Below, piece by piece: positions 56,101 through 64,000 of a stretch of 64,000 bases of DNA. Source of the DNA: Mermis nigrescens. Its lineage: Eukaryota > Nematoda > Enoplea > Mermithida > Mermithidae. Where the stretch lies: the NCBI GenBank assembly GCA_036768485.1, contig JAVLUZ010000165.1, positions 2,306,075-2,370,074 on the forward strand, written 5' to 3'. Made by a program: the position numbers and the translations under genes. Below the pieces are notes generated by a model. The model was not told where the DNA came from and searched no databases. It saw nothing but the letters and a program-made list of their open reading frames with translations. Every line of letters starts with the position of its first letter. Positions within the stretch are counted from its first letter, which is position 1.

Positions 56101-57712
56101 CATTCGGAAACCGGGCCCAGATGAGCTTGGAAAACGAACAAGAGCAAAAATAGTGAGTTGGAAAACTTAATAAATTACTAAACATTTGGTGCGAAAATTT
56201 AATGATTTAACTATTTATCAACTAAAATTTCAATGTAATTACCGCAGCGTCAATCAAATAAAATGTAAAACAATGAAATTAGAGGCAAAGTGTATTTCAC
56301 TTGAACAAATGATTTTCAACAAAATACTGTCATTTTGAATAGAAAAATGTGCTCCTTTCTGGCATTTTGAGTAGAAAAATTTGTTTATTTTCAGTATCCT
56401 TTGCAGATTTTTTACAAATATTTCGTTGCCTACAGAACTTTCGTTAGTCGGATTGCAGTCATACACATAGGCACAGCATGACCGATCTGTAGGGTCAGCT
56501 AGTTAGCTGTTTTGAGCCAAATGGCCTAAAAAAAGTGGCACGAAAGAAAAAACAGCCTGAAAACTTCGTAAATTCGCAGTTTCTGATCAATTTCACGCAC
56601 TTCAGCAGAAAAGTTTTAACTTTTCTCATTTTTTGCCTTCATTTTGTAGTAGACCCCTAATCCCCTACATGCATGTGCGGTTGTATCCCGTTTAATAGAC
56701 TGCAGAAATGCGAAAATGTTCATTATTCCAAAATCCAAATAACCCAATTTATCGATTTTCCTTACTAACCCAAAAGGCTTATTACAGTATATACTATCTC
56801 ACTGTCAACGAATAGAATATAGATTTCACTGTAAATCATAAATCGTTAAAAATGTACGAGTTGAAATAAAGCCAACTATAGTCTGTTTCACATAAATTTG
56901 GGCATAAATTTTAGGAATTTTTTCGGATTACGATAATTATATATCAAATCAGTGCTATAATCGCAATCTATCGGCTTATTGTTGGTTATGGTTTTTAAAA
57001 TTTATGCCCAAACTTGTGTGAAACGGAATATAAAACGTGTTCAGTTTCCGTACTCGATTGTAACCTCACGAATGGAGAAAGCGGTTAAACCCGTAAGCGA
57101 ACGTTTTAAGAAGATTATATGTGCAACACGCTAAATTGCGGTATAATCTTGCAATAGTGGTGCTTTTTGTCTCAAAATTATAAATGACCAAAACTCATGA
57201 AGACCGACTATGTATTAACAATCATTCATTCACGTTTTTTAAATTACTTGTAAAACATTTTTAGCATAATTTTATTAGCATTGTTTCCACAATATATTTG
57301 AAATAATTTGTGAAAACGTTCAAACTGCTCACCTTTTTGACATACCACGACTCAAGATCCTTCTTGTTATGATCGGCCAATTGATCGAATTCGCGCCTGA
57401 TTTCTCTGATCGCATTGGCCAAATCGCTCTTGTATTGATCGGCGTTTATAACCGTAACCTCCCTCGAACGCAATTCGTTCACTTCCTATAAACGAAGAAA
57501 AATTTTGAGAAAAATTATAGAAAATAATTAAGAAAATGATTTCAAAAAAAAATTTAAAAAAAGCAAAAAATACACAAAAATTCGGAACTATTTGAAATGT
57601 TTTCCACTCAGTTTACCTGTTCGAATCCTCGACGCATCGAGTCGATTTTTTTCAGTAGCGCCTGAATTTGATTCTGATATTCGATGCCTTTCATGCTTTC
57701 CCTGTCAAGATC
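41003..57712 (-). CDS. Cytoplasmic-type intermediate filament protein with lamin-tail domain (partial, 9 exons seen)
   Basis: Minus-strand split gene for a coiled-coil filament subunit. Exons in reading order: 57712-57617, 57485-57333, 53858-53751, 52186-51937, 50642-50610, 50417-50379, 46067-45955, 44013-43906 and 41122-41003. All junctions have GT/AG sites and matching phases. The product covers the end of coil 1B, linker, coil 2 with the end-of-rod motif EIAIYRKLLDNEE, a Gly/Ser-rich spacer, then an LTD containing GDISPEGKFITLEN, WKIVR, WARNQGG and WGTGSNVVTLLYNRDGE. Invertebrate cytoplasmic IFs and lamins both have this order. LREVTV-type and WARNQGG-type text favours the cytoplasmic class, and no CaaX end or nuclear localisation signal is seen. 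The head, coil 1A and last exon were not located; an N gap lies upstream. The introns are large and full of MITEs. Confidence 0.9.
41500..42068 (+). mobile_element. Two GGTGGGCAGCACC-family MITEs in tandem (last seen IF intron region boundary)
   Basis: Copies at 41500-41767 and 41800-42068, same orientation, about 30 bp apart, followed by a third related element to 42195. They lie between the last two recognised IF exons (41122 and 43906). Confidence 0.8.
42196..43905 (-). other. IF intron content
   Basis: AT-rich, with GACGCTATGCGCC at 42292 and a C/G-rich block at 43500-43720. No gene supported. Confidence 0.4.
43906..44013 (-). CDS. IF exon: lamin-tail domain, middle
   Basis: 36 codons, acceptor AAAAAAG|GAC, donor GTTAGA|GTAAAT. 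Reads ENLGDWKIVRLLDNKSEKVF then TFPQNFVLGAGRGVR, matching LTD strands (..GWKLxR..,..YxFPxxFVLxPG..). Confidence 0.88.
44215..44433. mobile_element. CATACATGTAAC-family MITE with possible 8-bp duplication
   Basis: Ends CATACATGTAACAGGGGG and GAGCCGCTACACGTATG. Flanks ACGGCGGT and ACGGCGAC agree at six of eight positions. Confidence 0.65.
44434..45954 (-). other. IF intron content
   Basis: Holds a variant MITE at 44855-45065 (core CCAATAGATAAACCTCG) and AT-rich DNA. The plus-strand ORFs 44497-44751 and 45345-45617 show no recognisable family. Confidence 0.4.
45955..46067 (-). CDS. IF exon: start of lamin-tail domain
   Basis: Acceptor AATAGAG|AA (fits phase 1), donor AGCAGA|GTAAGT, phase 0. 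Encodes a Ser/Gln-rich lead, then GSIQFGDISPEGKFITLEN, the first strands of the LTD immunoglobulin-like fold. Confidence 0.85.
46068..50378 (-). other. IF intron content, 4.3 kb
   Basis: Contains MITEs at 47278-47450, 47884-48160, 48640-49020 (with a TTCTAGAAAGGATGAGCAC core) and 49898-50115. The rest is AT-rich with no supported gene. Confidence 0.5.
47884..48160 (-). mobile_element. GGTGGGCAGCACC-family MITE
   Basis: Very similar to 41800-42068 in reverse, including the doubled CCCCCAGAAATTTTTTC block, so these two copies share a recent source. Confidence 0.8.
50379..50417 (-). CDS. IF micro-exon, 39 bp, Gly/Ser tail spacer
   Basis: Acceptor TTATTGCAG|CT, donor GAATAG|GTGAGT, phase 1 both ends. 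Encodes GAESGYRPDSGI. Like the preceding 33-bp exon it is symmetrical and so could be a cassette exon that tunes the spacer between rod and LTD. Confidence 0.65.
   Translation of the reverse strand: MVLNQDIDRILE
50610..50642 (-). CDS. IF micro-exon, 33 bp, Gly/Ser tail spacer
   Basis: Acceptor CTTCTAG|GT, donor GCAGAG|GTACGC. It enters and leaves at phase 1, so it can be skipped without changing frame. Encodes ADGIGSGLSR. Inferred from splice sites, phase and composition, not from homology. Confidence 0.6.
51901..51925. repeat. (AATT)n microsatellite beside an IF exon
   Basis: About six AATT units ending 12 bp inside the intron from the 51937 donor. Confidence 0.9.
51937..52186 (-). CDS. 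IF exon: end of coil 2 with rod-end motif
   Basis: Acceptor GTTTCAG|AAC, donor GGGAG|GTGTGT after one base of a codon. Contains NARLNREIHDLEGQLQ, a long heptad region and LYAEIAIYRKLLDNEE, the diagnostic end-of-rod signature. The sequence after it (GHLAGLLKYAGG) departs from the usual short tail. Confidence 0.95.
53751..53858 (-). CDS. IF exon: coil 2, middle
   Basis: 36 codons, acceptor ATCAAG, donor CTCTA|GTAAGT, phase 0. Reads VHEVQTTETNQYKDEAGRMK ... DLEAL and joins seamlessly the ..WYVKK before it and NARLNREI after it. No ORF caller would report it because no ATG or stop frames it. Confidence 0.85.
54111..56118. mobile_element. 2.0-kb inverted-repeat element with GGGTTAAC arrays (IF intron)
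   Basis: Ends GGGCCCGGTTTCC and GGAAACCGGGCCC, each followed inward by tens of bases of alternating GGGTTAA/TTAACCC words (54130-54290; 55815-56105), so the ends can fold on themselves and on each other. Interior holds two TATAGTCTG MITEs (54379-54606, 55486-55707) and AT-rich DNA with no gene. No clear target duplication. Confidence 0.8.
56877..57031. mobile_element. TATAGTCTGTTTCA-ended MITE (IF intron)
   Basis: TATAGTCTGTTTCACATAA to TGTGAAACGGAATATA; close to 37984-38152 in its interior. Confidence 0.75.
57333..57485 (-). CDS. IF exon: linker and start of coil 2
   Basis: 51 codons, phase 0 to phase 0 (acceptor TTTATAG, donor AAG|GTGAGC). Contains NELRSREVTV, DLANAIREIRREFDQLA and LESWYVKK, which match the start of coil 2 in invertebrate IFs (DLANAIRxIRxEYD..., LExWYxxKV). 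Confidence 0.9.
57617..57712 (-). CDS. IF exon: end of coil 1B
   Basis: Flanked by TTTTTAG and CAG|GTAAAC. Its 32 codons start DLDRESMKGIEYQNQIQ and end MRRGFEQ, the counterpart of the conserved ...DFLKKVHEQ end of coil 1B. Phase 0 at both ends. It has a heptad-like pattern and no start codon, so the protein must begin further upstream (higher coordinates). Confidence 0.78.
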
Positions 57713-58063
57713 CTAAAAATTTAATGAAAACGGTCAAAAAAGAATGAGAAAATAATAATATAAATGATTAATAAAATAATAATATAAATAATAGCATGAA
57801 TAATAATAAAATAATAAGAATTATATTATAAATAAGAAATCAGCTCAAGATAACCGAATAGCTGATCCGATGGTGATTTTACAATTAACATTATCGAATT
57901 ATTTATTATGGTAATGACTTAAATTGAAAAATCAGGTCTTATTGCTTTATTCACGATGCGCAGATAAAAAATACGATTTTTTACCGGCCAATAATGGTTT
58001 ACTGAGTGATACGATGATAAATTGAACGCTCGATTTGTTTTTTTTACATTTTGATTAGATTTT

Positions 58064-58080
58064 NNNNNNNNNNNNNNNNN
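58064..58080. other. Assembly gap, 17 N
   Basis: Seventeen N bases between the first recognised IF exon (57712) and the hAT-like element at 58240. The true length is unknown; missing IF exons could lie in it. Confidence 0.99.
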
Positions 58081-58239
58081 CTTAGGTCTTTTGGCCTGGG
58101 ACGCTTTCAAATGCATCCACCAGGGCCTTATATTTATGCCTTATGGGTGAATACAATCTTAGTGTAAAATGGGCCTTATACAACACATTGCAGTCACCGG
58201 AAATAACCTGCACTTAACCAAGAATAAGTAATCCTGTAG

Positions 58240-60157
58240 CAGAGGCGTAGCCAGGATTTCGGTTCGGGGGGGGGCATAAACAAAAATTTTTAAGACTATT
58301 TTTGCATTGAATGCCAGTAACGTCGCGTATAGTAAAACTGAGTTTTTCGACCTTTAGTAAAGTAGCCCAGTGTTTTTTTTGTACAAGGTCCGTTTGTACA
58401 TGTACAAAGATGGTCCCCAAAAGTCTTGGTACATTTTGAAGACACAAATTTTTGATTACTATAATATAGTAAGGTAGCTATTTTAGTGTGGTAAAAACAG
58501 TTGTCCGACTTTTGGTAGTGTATTTTAGCTAATTTGTGGGTCTCTAAGGGCAAAAATCACTAATAATTGTCTTAAAACGGCGCGAAGCGCCGAAATATTT
58601 GACATTTTTCCTTTTGAAATGCAATTTCTGCCAGTATAAAGATATATAGAACAACACAATTACTCATTTCGGCGCGAAGCGCCGAAAATTTTTACGAACT
58701 TTAGACCTTTTTTGCAATTTTTTGTCTTACCAAAAATCTTTGTACCTGTACAAAGACGGTCCTGAAAAGTCTTTGTACATCGGGAAAAATTTTTGCCGAA
58801 TATAAAAAACACTGATGTAGCCCAGCTAATTTATGGGTTTCTGACGATCAAAAATACAAAAAGTGTAAAGCGGCTCTAAGTGCCGAAAATTTTTAGAATT
58901 TCTACCGTTTTCATGTAGAATTTACGGTCTTTCTATTGGCAAACATTCCGGAAACTATAAGAGGCGCAAAGTGCCGAGAAATTCAGTCATTTTTACCGCC
59001 ATTAAGATTTTGTAGCTCGGTGAAAACCAATAGTCTGACAGAACAACAAATTATCAAATTTGTACAAAACAATTTTGACACTTCAAGCTTCTAACAAGAA
59101 AACTGCGAATTAGTAACTTTGTCTGAAGATATTTTGAGTGATTCAGGCTTTTAAGCGCAATGCTGGAGCTTTACAAAAAGAAAGAACAGTAACTGGCGGC
59201 GCTATGCGCCGGAAAATTTTGACGTTTTTGCACTTTAAACTCAATTTATATCGCTTAAATCATACAAAAAAGACAAATTAATGCCGGTGCGAAACTACGA
59301 AAATTTTTAGAAATTCCTAACTCTTTTACCTGGCTTGTTCTCCATAAAATCTCGTTGCACATGTACAACGAGATTTTACGGTTGCGGGAGGTCTGGGATG
59401 GTGCGCTCAAGCATTCCAGCTGGGTCCGGGGCAGAGTCCCAGAAAATTTTGTAAAAAAAGCAATTTAATGTTAAATAGTAACGTCAAAATTTTCGCAAAA
59501 TCGGCCAAATCTCGGTTCTGAATCAAGCAAGCCCAAAAACACTTAAAATTGATGAACTTCTACATTGCACAAAACTTCTGAGCTGAAATGCGTTTTTTGA
59601 CCTCTGCTAATTACATAGCGCAGCAACGGGTCGCTGCCAATAAGATATAGAAAAATGTATCAATAAAAATTTTGTTCTTACCGTTTTCAGGCCCATTTGT
59701 AGCCTTCTTATTTACAAGATGCAGTTCAGAAAACAGGAAATGCGCAGAAACATAAGAAAATTTTGCCATTCCTTCCATTTAAAATAAGATTAAGTGTCTT
59801 TGTAAAGAAAGACAAACAAAGCAGAGAATAGACAAACTGGTACACAATCATTTTCGCACTTTTACTATTAGGCTCAACAAGCATGCGCAGTTTCAATCAA
59901 TGAACAAATAGTGCATTAAATTACTAAAGTGATGTGAAGTGCTGGATTATTTTGGCTGATTCAAGCTTTTTAATTCATTAGATCTATATAACACGAAATA
60001 ATAATGACTCGGCACGAAGCGCCGGAAAATTTTGACGTTTTTGCCTTCTTTGAACTGTTTTCTGAACACACACATTATTGCAACAGACAAATCAACCATA
60101 TTTCTGAAAAATTTCGGGGGGGGCATGTGCCCCCAATGCCCCCTGGCTACGCCTATG
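58240..60157. mobile_element. hAT-like element, perfect target duplication TCCTGTAG
   Basis: TCCTGTAG at 58232-58239 and 60158-60165. Ends CAGAGGCGTAGCCAGG and CCTGGCTACGCCTATG. 1.9 kb with no transposase frame. The interior has three GGCGC(G/T)A(A/T)GCGCC motifs and a nested element at 58368-58814. Confidence 0.92.
58368..58814. mobile_element. Nested TGTACAAAG-family hAT MITE, duplication A(A/T)GTAGCC
   Basis: CAGTGTTTTTTTTGTAC to AAAAAACACTG, 447 bp. AAGTAGCC (58360-58367) and ATGTAGCC (58815-58822) flank it. It lies in text that itself resembles the family (CGACCTTTAGTA, AATTTATGGGTTTCTGACG). Confidence 0.88.
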
Positions 60158-60672
60158 TCCTGTAGTAAACGGATTCCAAGATCTTGCATGCGGGGTAAAG
60201 GTGGTACTTCCTTGGCCCCACTTGAATATCCGTTCTTATATTTAGTGAAATTAATTATAAATGAGTTGCAGATTACGATGTAAACATGCCTAACTTGAGA
60301 AATTATATTTTCTCAAAACATCTGTATTCGTCAAAATCTATATTCTGTTGTCAGGCAAGGAGAAGAAAATAATCATAAATTTCTTATAGGACTTGCCCAG
60401 GAAAAATTTAATTGTGGAAAAAACTGAATTTTTAAACAATGGCCACGTGCATCAGTCAATTGCTTTACTAGACCAAAATTTTAAAGGACCCTAAAATACG
60501 GTTAAATAGAGTAAAATAAACAGTAATGAGTAACGAGTACAGAATAATAAACAGTAAAAAACAATAATTCTATAAAGAGATTCTGCACGAAGCATACTTG
60601 TAGACTCACATGACCTTAAAAAACTGTGCTGCTGGGGCTAATAATTTGCAGCTGGATGATGTCAGTATTACA

Positions 60673-61028
60673 TCAATCTTTCTCATTTGTGGATTCGAAA
60701 TGGGTGCCCTCTGCTAGCGCGCGAAGATGAAAGATACGGATTTTGTCTCTACGACTCATTTGCAAAAAATCGGCTTTCGATAGACTCATCTCCTCTTAAA
60801 CTATGAACAAAAGTACGTCAGCTTACTAGATAAATCAGTCTCATCTATCTTGTAAATTGCAATTTTGCCCACGAGTACCACGCAGTTACCAATTGCTAGG
60901 CCGCAAACAGCTATCAAAACGGGGCCTATGGCACTAGGACATACAGTAATAGAAAGCTCGTTTTTCCCAGCTTTTCCTTGTATTTTCACAGCATTCGAAG
61001 AAGACTGATCATCATAATCCACCATTAC
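60673..61028 (-). CDS. 3' end of an unidentified single-pass membrane protein gene (two exons)
   Basis: Exon 61028-60827 has acceptor TTACAG|GTA and donor TCTA|GTAAGC. It encodes about 35 polar residues (VDYDDQSSSNAVKIQ), a Cys-Pro, then a hydrophobic span (AIGPVLIAVCGLAIGNCVVL) followed by KIAIYKIDETD, as at the end of a type I membrane protein. Exon 60794-60673 fits the phase and gives MSLSKADFLQMSRRDKIRIF ... STNEKD and a TGA. The intron between them would be only 32 bp. The layout (CP, membrane span, Lys, short acidic/basic tail) recalls integrin beta subunits, but the tail lacks NPxY and I do not claim that identity. Upstream exons were not found. Confidence 0.45.
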
Positions 61029-61636
61029 CTGTAAGATAGACAAACATAATTAACAATTCGAAACGCACGAAATTGTAATAAAAAGCCAATACCATGTAGC
61101 GCTCAAAAAACTATTCTTTTCCTATTCAATGTATTCAGCTTTGTTTCTAACTTACAGTGAGGTGACGACTTATCCGGGTGGTATACGTAACCATAAAAGC
61201 ACAGCATGGTCCACAAGTACATATGCAAACACGGTGGAACCCATACTTTCGGATAATAGACAATCCCTATCAGATATGTGCACAAGGTGTTTATGGTCAG
61301 ACCCCAAAATAGACAAATGGAAAATTTTGAGAAAAAAATATGGCAAAATACGGCCAACAATGAAAACAAATCTAAAATTTTCGATAAAAATGTCTGAAAT
61401 TGACAAACTGTAAAATTACATCGTTTTTAGGCATTTATTCAACTGTTTTGGCTCACAAACGCTTTTTGGCTTACCTCCAGACCAGCCATGCTCTGCATCT
61501 ACGCTCCCCATTGTTTTTTCAAGTGATCGCATGATTATGCTATACAAGATACAGATTACATCGGCGTAGCCCGGTCTTGAACGTCAGCTAAGATAACGAG
61601 AACTACTCGTAGATGTGATCGCAATACCAACACCAC

Positions 61637-61810
61637 ATAGTCTGTTTCATTTGTAAGAGAGCTTTCGGAAAAAGTTTAAAATGGCTATGGAAGTGATATA
61701 ACTAGCACAACGGGAAGGATATTTAACATTATATCTGAGTCATTATCTAGTTTGATCCGCGTGGTTCAAATCTGGGGAAAAAGCTAGTCGAATAAATGAA
61801 ACAGACTATA
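61637..61810. mobile_element. TATAGTCTGTTTCA-ended MITE
   Basis: ATAGTCTGTTTCATTTG to AAATGAAACAGACTATA. Confidence 0.75.
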
Positions 61811-62688
61811 GGTTTGTGTGCAAACGCCAGATGCATTTCGGCCAGTGCAGGCTTTTCAAGTTCATATTCGCACAAATAGGAAGTTTTTGGAGAAAAAGCT
61901 ATTACAAAACTTTCAGCGCCTCAAGTCAAATTTATCACAGCGAGTGCAAATTCTATGTCCCTCCTCGCAGCTATAACGGGACATACCTAGGAGGGGCATT
62001 TTTTTTAATATAGATAAAAAAATCGATGCCGGTGATTTTTTTATGTCACTTTACACTGAATACCGAGTTAGCAACGAGTGTGTTAAGTATAAAACCAAAA
62101 TTTCAAATACATTGTGGAGAGCAAATTTCTTTTTCAGAATGTTACTCATAATTTGAAGATTACGAATATGACTTTTAAAATTTCTTTACACTCAATCGTC
62201 GTTGCACAAAGTGTAAAGTAAACGGCTTTTAATTTTTTACATGTGGGAAAGTTTACCTAACTCAGTTTTGAATTCTGTTCAATCTGGTCGGTTTGAAAAT
62301 GTAGAAAATTAAAAAAATCTAGAGGGGTGTTTTTTTTTAACTTTTCCCAAAAGTATTAGCTCTGAATAAATAAGCTGTTTAGTGTAAAGAGTCTGGGTTG
62401 GAAAAAATGTTTTTTTGCTAGCGTCTCCGCATGTTAAGCGGAATGTGCTAATTATGTTTAAAATGTGCCTGTCCTAAGTGTTTCAAGCGCAAATTTATTC
62501 CGTCTCTTCACACCCAATAACGCTTTATTAGCGTAGGTGTGAAGTTTACATTGAAAAGCTTTTTATGCCCTGAGCATTCTAAATGGAAAATTTTTTCTAA
62601 ATGTTCTCCTGACCTTTAAATTTTGCTGCAGCCGGTGGTTGTTGAGCTGTAAAGTGGTGAAGAATGAATTATGCACATGGTTAATATA

Positions 62689-62912
62689 GGCGGGCAGATC
62701 CAAAATTCTGAGGGAAGGCAAGATTCAAAAAGGGTCTTAAAAATGGTGATATGGCGAAAAAAACACCATTTTTCAACGTTGCTCATCGAGCACTATCGAT
62801 TGGCATTAAAAAACTGCGAAAAAAATTTCGAAAATTGAATTCTGGGGGGTATTTTGGTTTCTGGGGGTATTCGAACTTTGGGGAAAGGGTGCATACTCCC
62901 CACGCCCGTTTG
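62689..62912 (+). mobile_element. GGTGGGCAGCACC-family MITE
   Basis: ATAGGCGGGCAGATCCAAAA to CTCCCCACGCCC, core ATCGAGCACTATCGATTGGC. Confidence 0.75.
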
Positions 62913-62914
62913 AT

Positions 62915-64000
62915 GGTTATTAATGCCGATGTATATATAACTCCGTATTGCATATTGTTTGCGCAGATTTTTTTATTTCAATTGTAATTGCTGAACTGTG
63001 AAGAGGTAAAGTATCAATTATGCAAAACCACGAAAATTAATGCGACATTTAAGTAACCTACTAACTTCTCTATCTGATCGTTTTGCGAAACTCCAGATTT
63101 AGGTTTACTATTTTATTTTAGAGTCAATAACCCATGTTGCTATATGCCTTGCTGTAAATAACTACATTTTGTGTGTAAATTATATAAACCTTTTTAAAAT
63201 ATCATTCGCGTAATCATAACGTTACTCGACTACATGCAAATTACTTCATAAATTCTCATGCGCCGTCTTTATCAAACGATTCCAATCTTTTTAACATATT
63301 TAGGTTCATGCAAATTTATGTCTTCAATTTTGGAATGCATGCAGTTCATAAATTTTCTTGAAATATTTGCATTTGCTGGAGCATCGATCGAATTATTAAT
63401 TTTTGGCCGGATTCGTTCGTGTTGCCTTGCACAACGACTGATTTTCATTGCTCTCTCGTGCGTCGATCCATTGCGTGCGATTTTTGGCGGCCGACACATT
63501 ATTGCATTAGTTTTATACACTGACGCGTTTAATGCCATGTCTGCCTTTCGTTCGCTGTTTCTGTCGATGCAGGATTTTACTTTAATTAGCTTAATAACGT
63601 CATTGGCGTAAATTTTAATTCAATAAATTTTGTGACTACCGTTGTTATCTTTCTTTGAATGTCAACACTTGATATTGAAGCTATAAACTGTTGAAGAAAA
63701 AGTAAAAACTGTTGCTGTTAATCTTTGCTCATGCAAGCTCTGGATTTGACTTTCCTCGAGCATTTCTGGTTTGAAATACATTGAGAAAATATTTACGCAA
63801 ATTTTTAAATCGATCCAGCGGGGATTTTTACGTAGGTTTTTTCCTCTGATTAAGCTTAGTTAGACTGCCTTTTTTGTAATGAGAATGCAGCGTTTAAGGA
63901 CAGAATCATGCTAAGAAAAAGTAGAATACTAGCAGAAAAAATGCTCCGATGGAGCAAAAAAGGTTAATATACTTGAATTTCTTTATTCTTAAGGACATAA
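62915..64000. other. Unassigned stretch
   Basis: AT-rich flanks around a region (63258-63611) that is open on both strands (117 codons plus, 88 codons minus). The better GC content of 63400-63560 is noticeable, but I recognise no family on either strand. Confidence 0.3.

Noticed and set aside
60827..61028. Naming the membrane exon an integrin beta subunit
   Set aside because: Cys-Pro, membrane span and Lys fit loosely, but the HDRxEF and NPxY motifs are absent, so the family name is not justified.
1..64000. CRISPR arrays, bacterial operons, rRNA or tRNA genes
   Set aside because: Repeats here are transposon and satellite repeats without regular spacers; genes are split by GT-AG introns; no rRNA sequence or tRNA cloverleaf was recognised by eye.

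Overview
This window is animal (metazoan) nuclear DNA, AT-rich and dominated by repeats. Two split genes can be read by homology across many introns, and their introns are packed with small inverted-repeat transposons. One plus-strand gene (exons 19726-34599) is an MBOAT7/LPIAT1-type lysophosphatidylinositol acyltransferase. It has seven recognisable exons, and both expected catalytic residues are present (Asn in WNRTVQ, His in AYWHG). One minus-strand gene (exons 57712 down to 41003) is an intermediate filament protein with a coil-2 rod, the end-of-rod motif EIAIYRKLLDNEE and a complete lamin-tail (LTD) domain. Cytoplasmic IFs of this kind with an LTD are typical of protostome invertebrates such as nematodes, molluscs and annelids, so I read the source as a protostome with a large, repeat-rich genome. 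I cannot name the phylum. The IF head, coil 1A and most of coil 1B, and the last C-terminal exon, were not found. A 17-base N gap (58064-58080) lies just upstream of the first exon seen. A third, weaker minus-strand gene end (60673-61028) encodes a single transmembrane segment and a short cytoplasmic tail.

Layout: 1-1120, diverged TCTGGA microsatellite blocks. 1134-2000, a gag remnant of an LTR retrotransposon on the minus strand. 2003-2210, a CAGGAGAAT minisatellite. 2671-5543, a fold-back element with an 8-bp target duplication. 6890-10710, GC-rich CCGGGG elements and a cluster of a TGTACAAAG hAT-like family. 10821-15962, a hAT-like element that itself received a second hAT-like element (11009-15440) carrying a 3.6-kb satellite/fold-back array. 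16095-18250, a dead CR1/Jockey/L2-type LINE. 18254-18911, a short relative of the 2671 element. 19726-34599, MBOAT7. 34600-41000, an intergenic repeat field. 41003-57712, the IF gene, with a 2-kb GGGTTAAC-rich inverted-repeat element in one intron (54111-56118). 58240-60157, another hAT-like element with a nested copy of a different one. 60673-61028, the membrane-protein end. 61029-64000, MITEs and unassigned DNA.

The two main genes do not share a pathway that the sequence reveals. They are convergent neighbours, MBOAT7 on plus and IF on minus, with their 3' ends about 6.4 kb apart. The clearest transposition evidence is a series of perfect or near-perfect 8-bp target-site duplications flanking elements that begin with CAG, the signature of the hAT superfamily. 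Three of the seven MBOAT7 exons each need a one-base change in a poly-T run to stay in frame. That pattern points either to homopolymer errors in the assembly or to a decaying gene copy, and it is the most consequential thing to check here.
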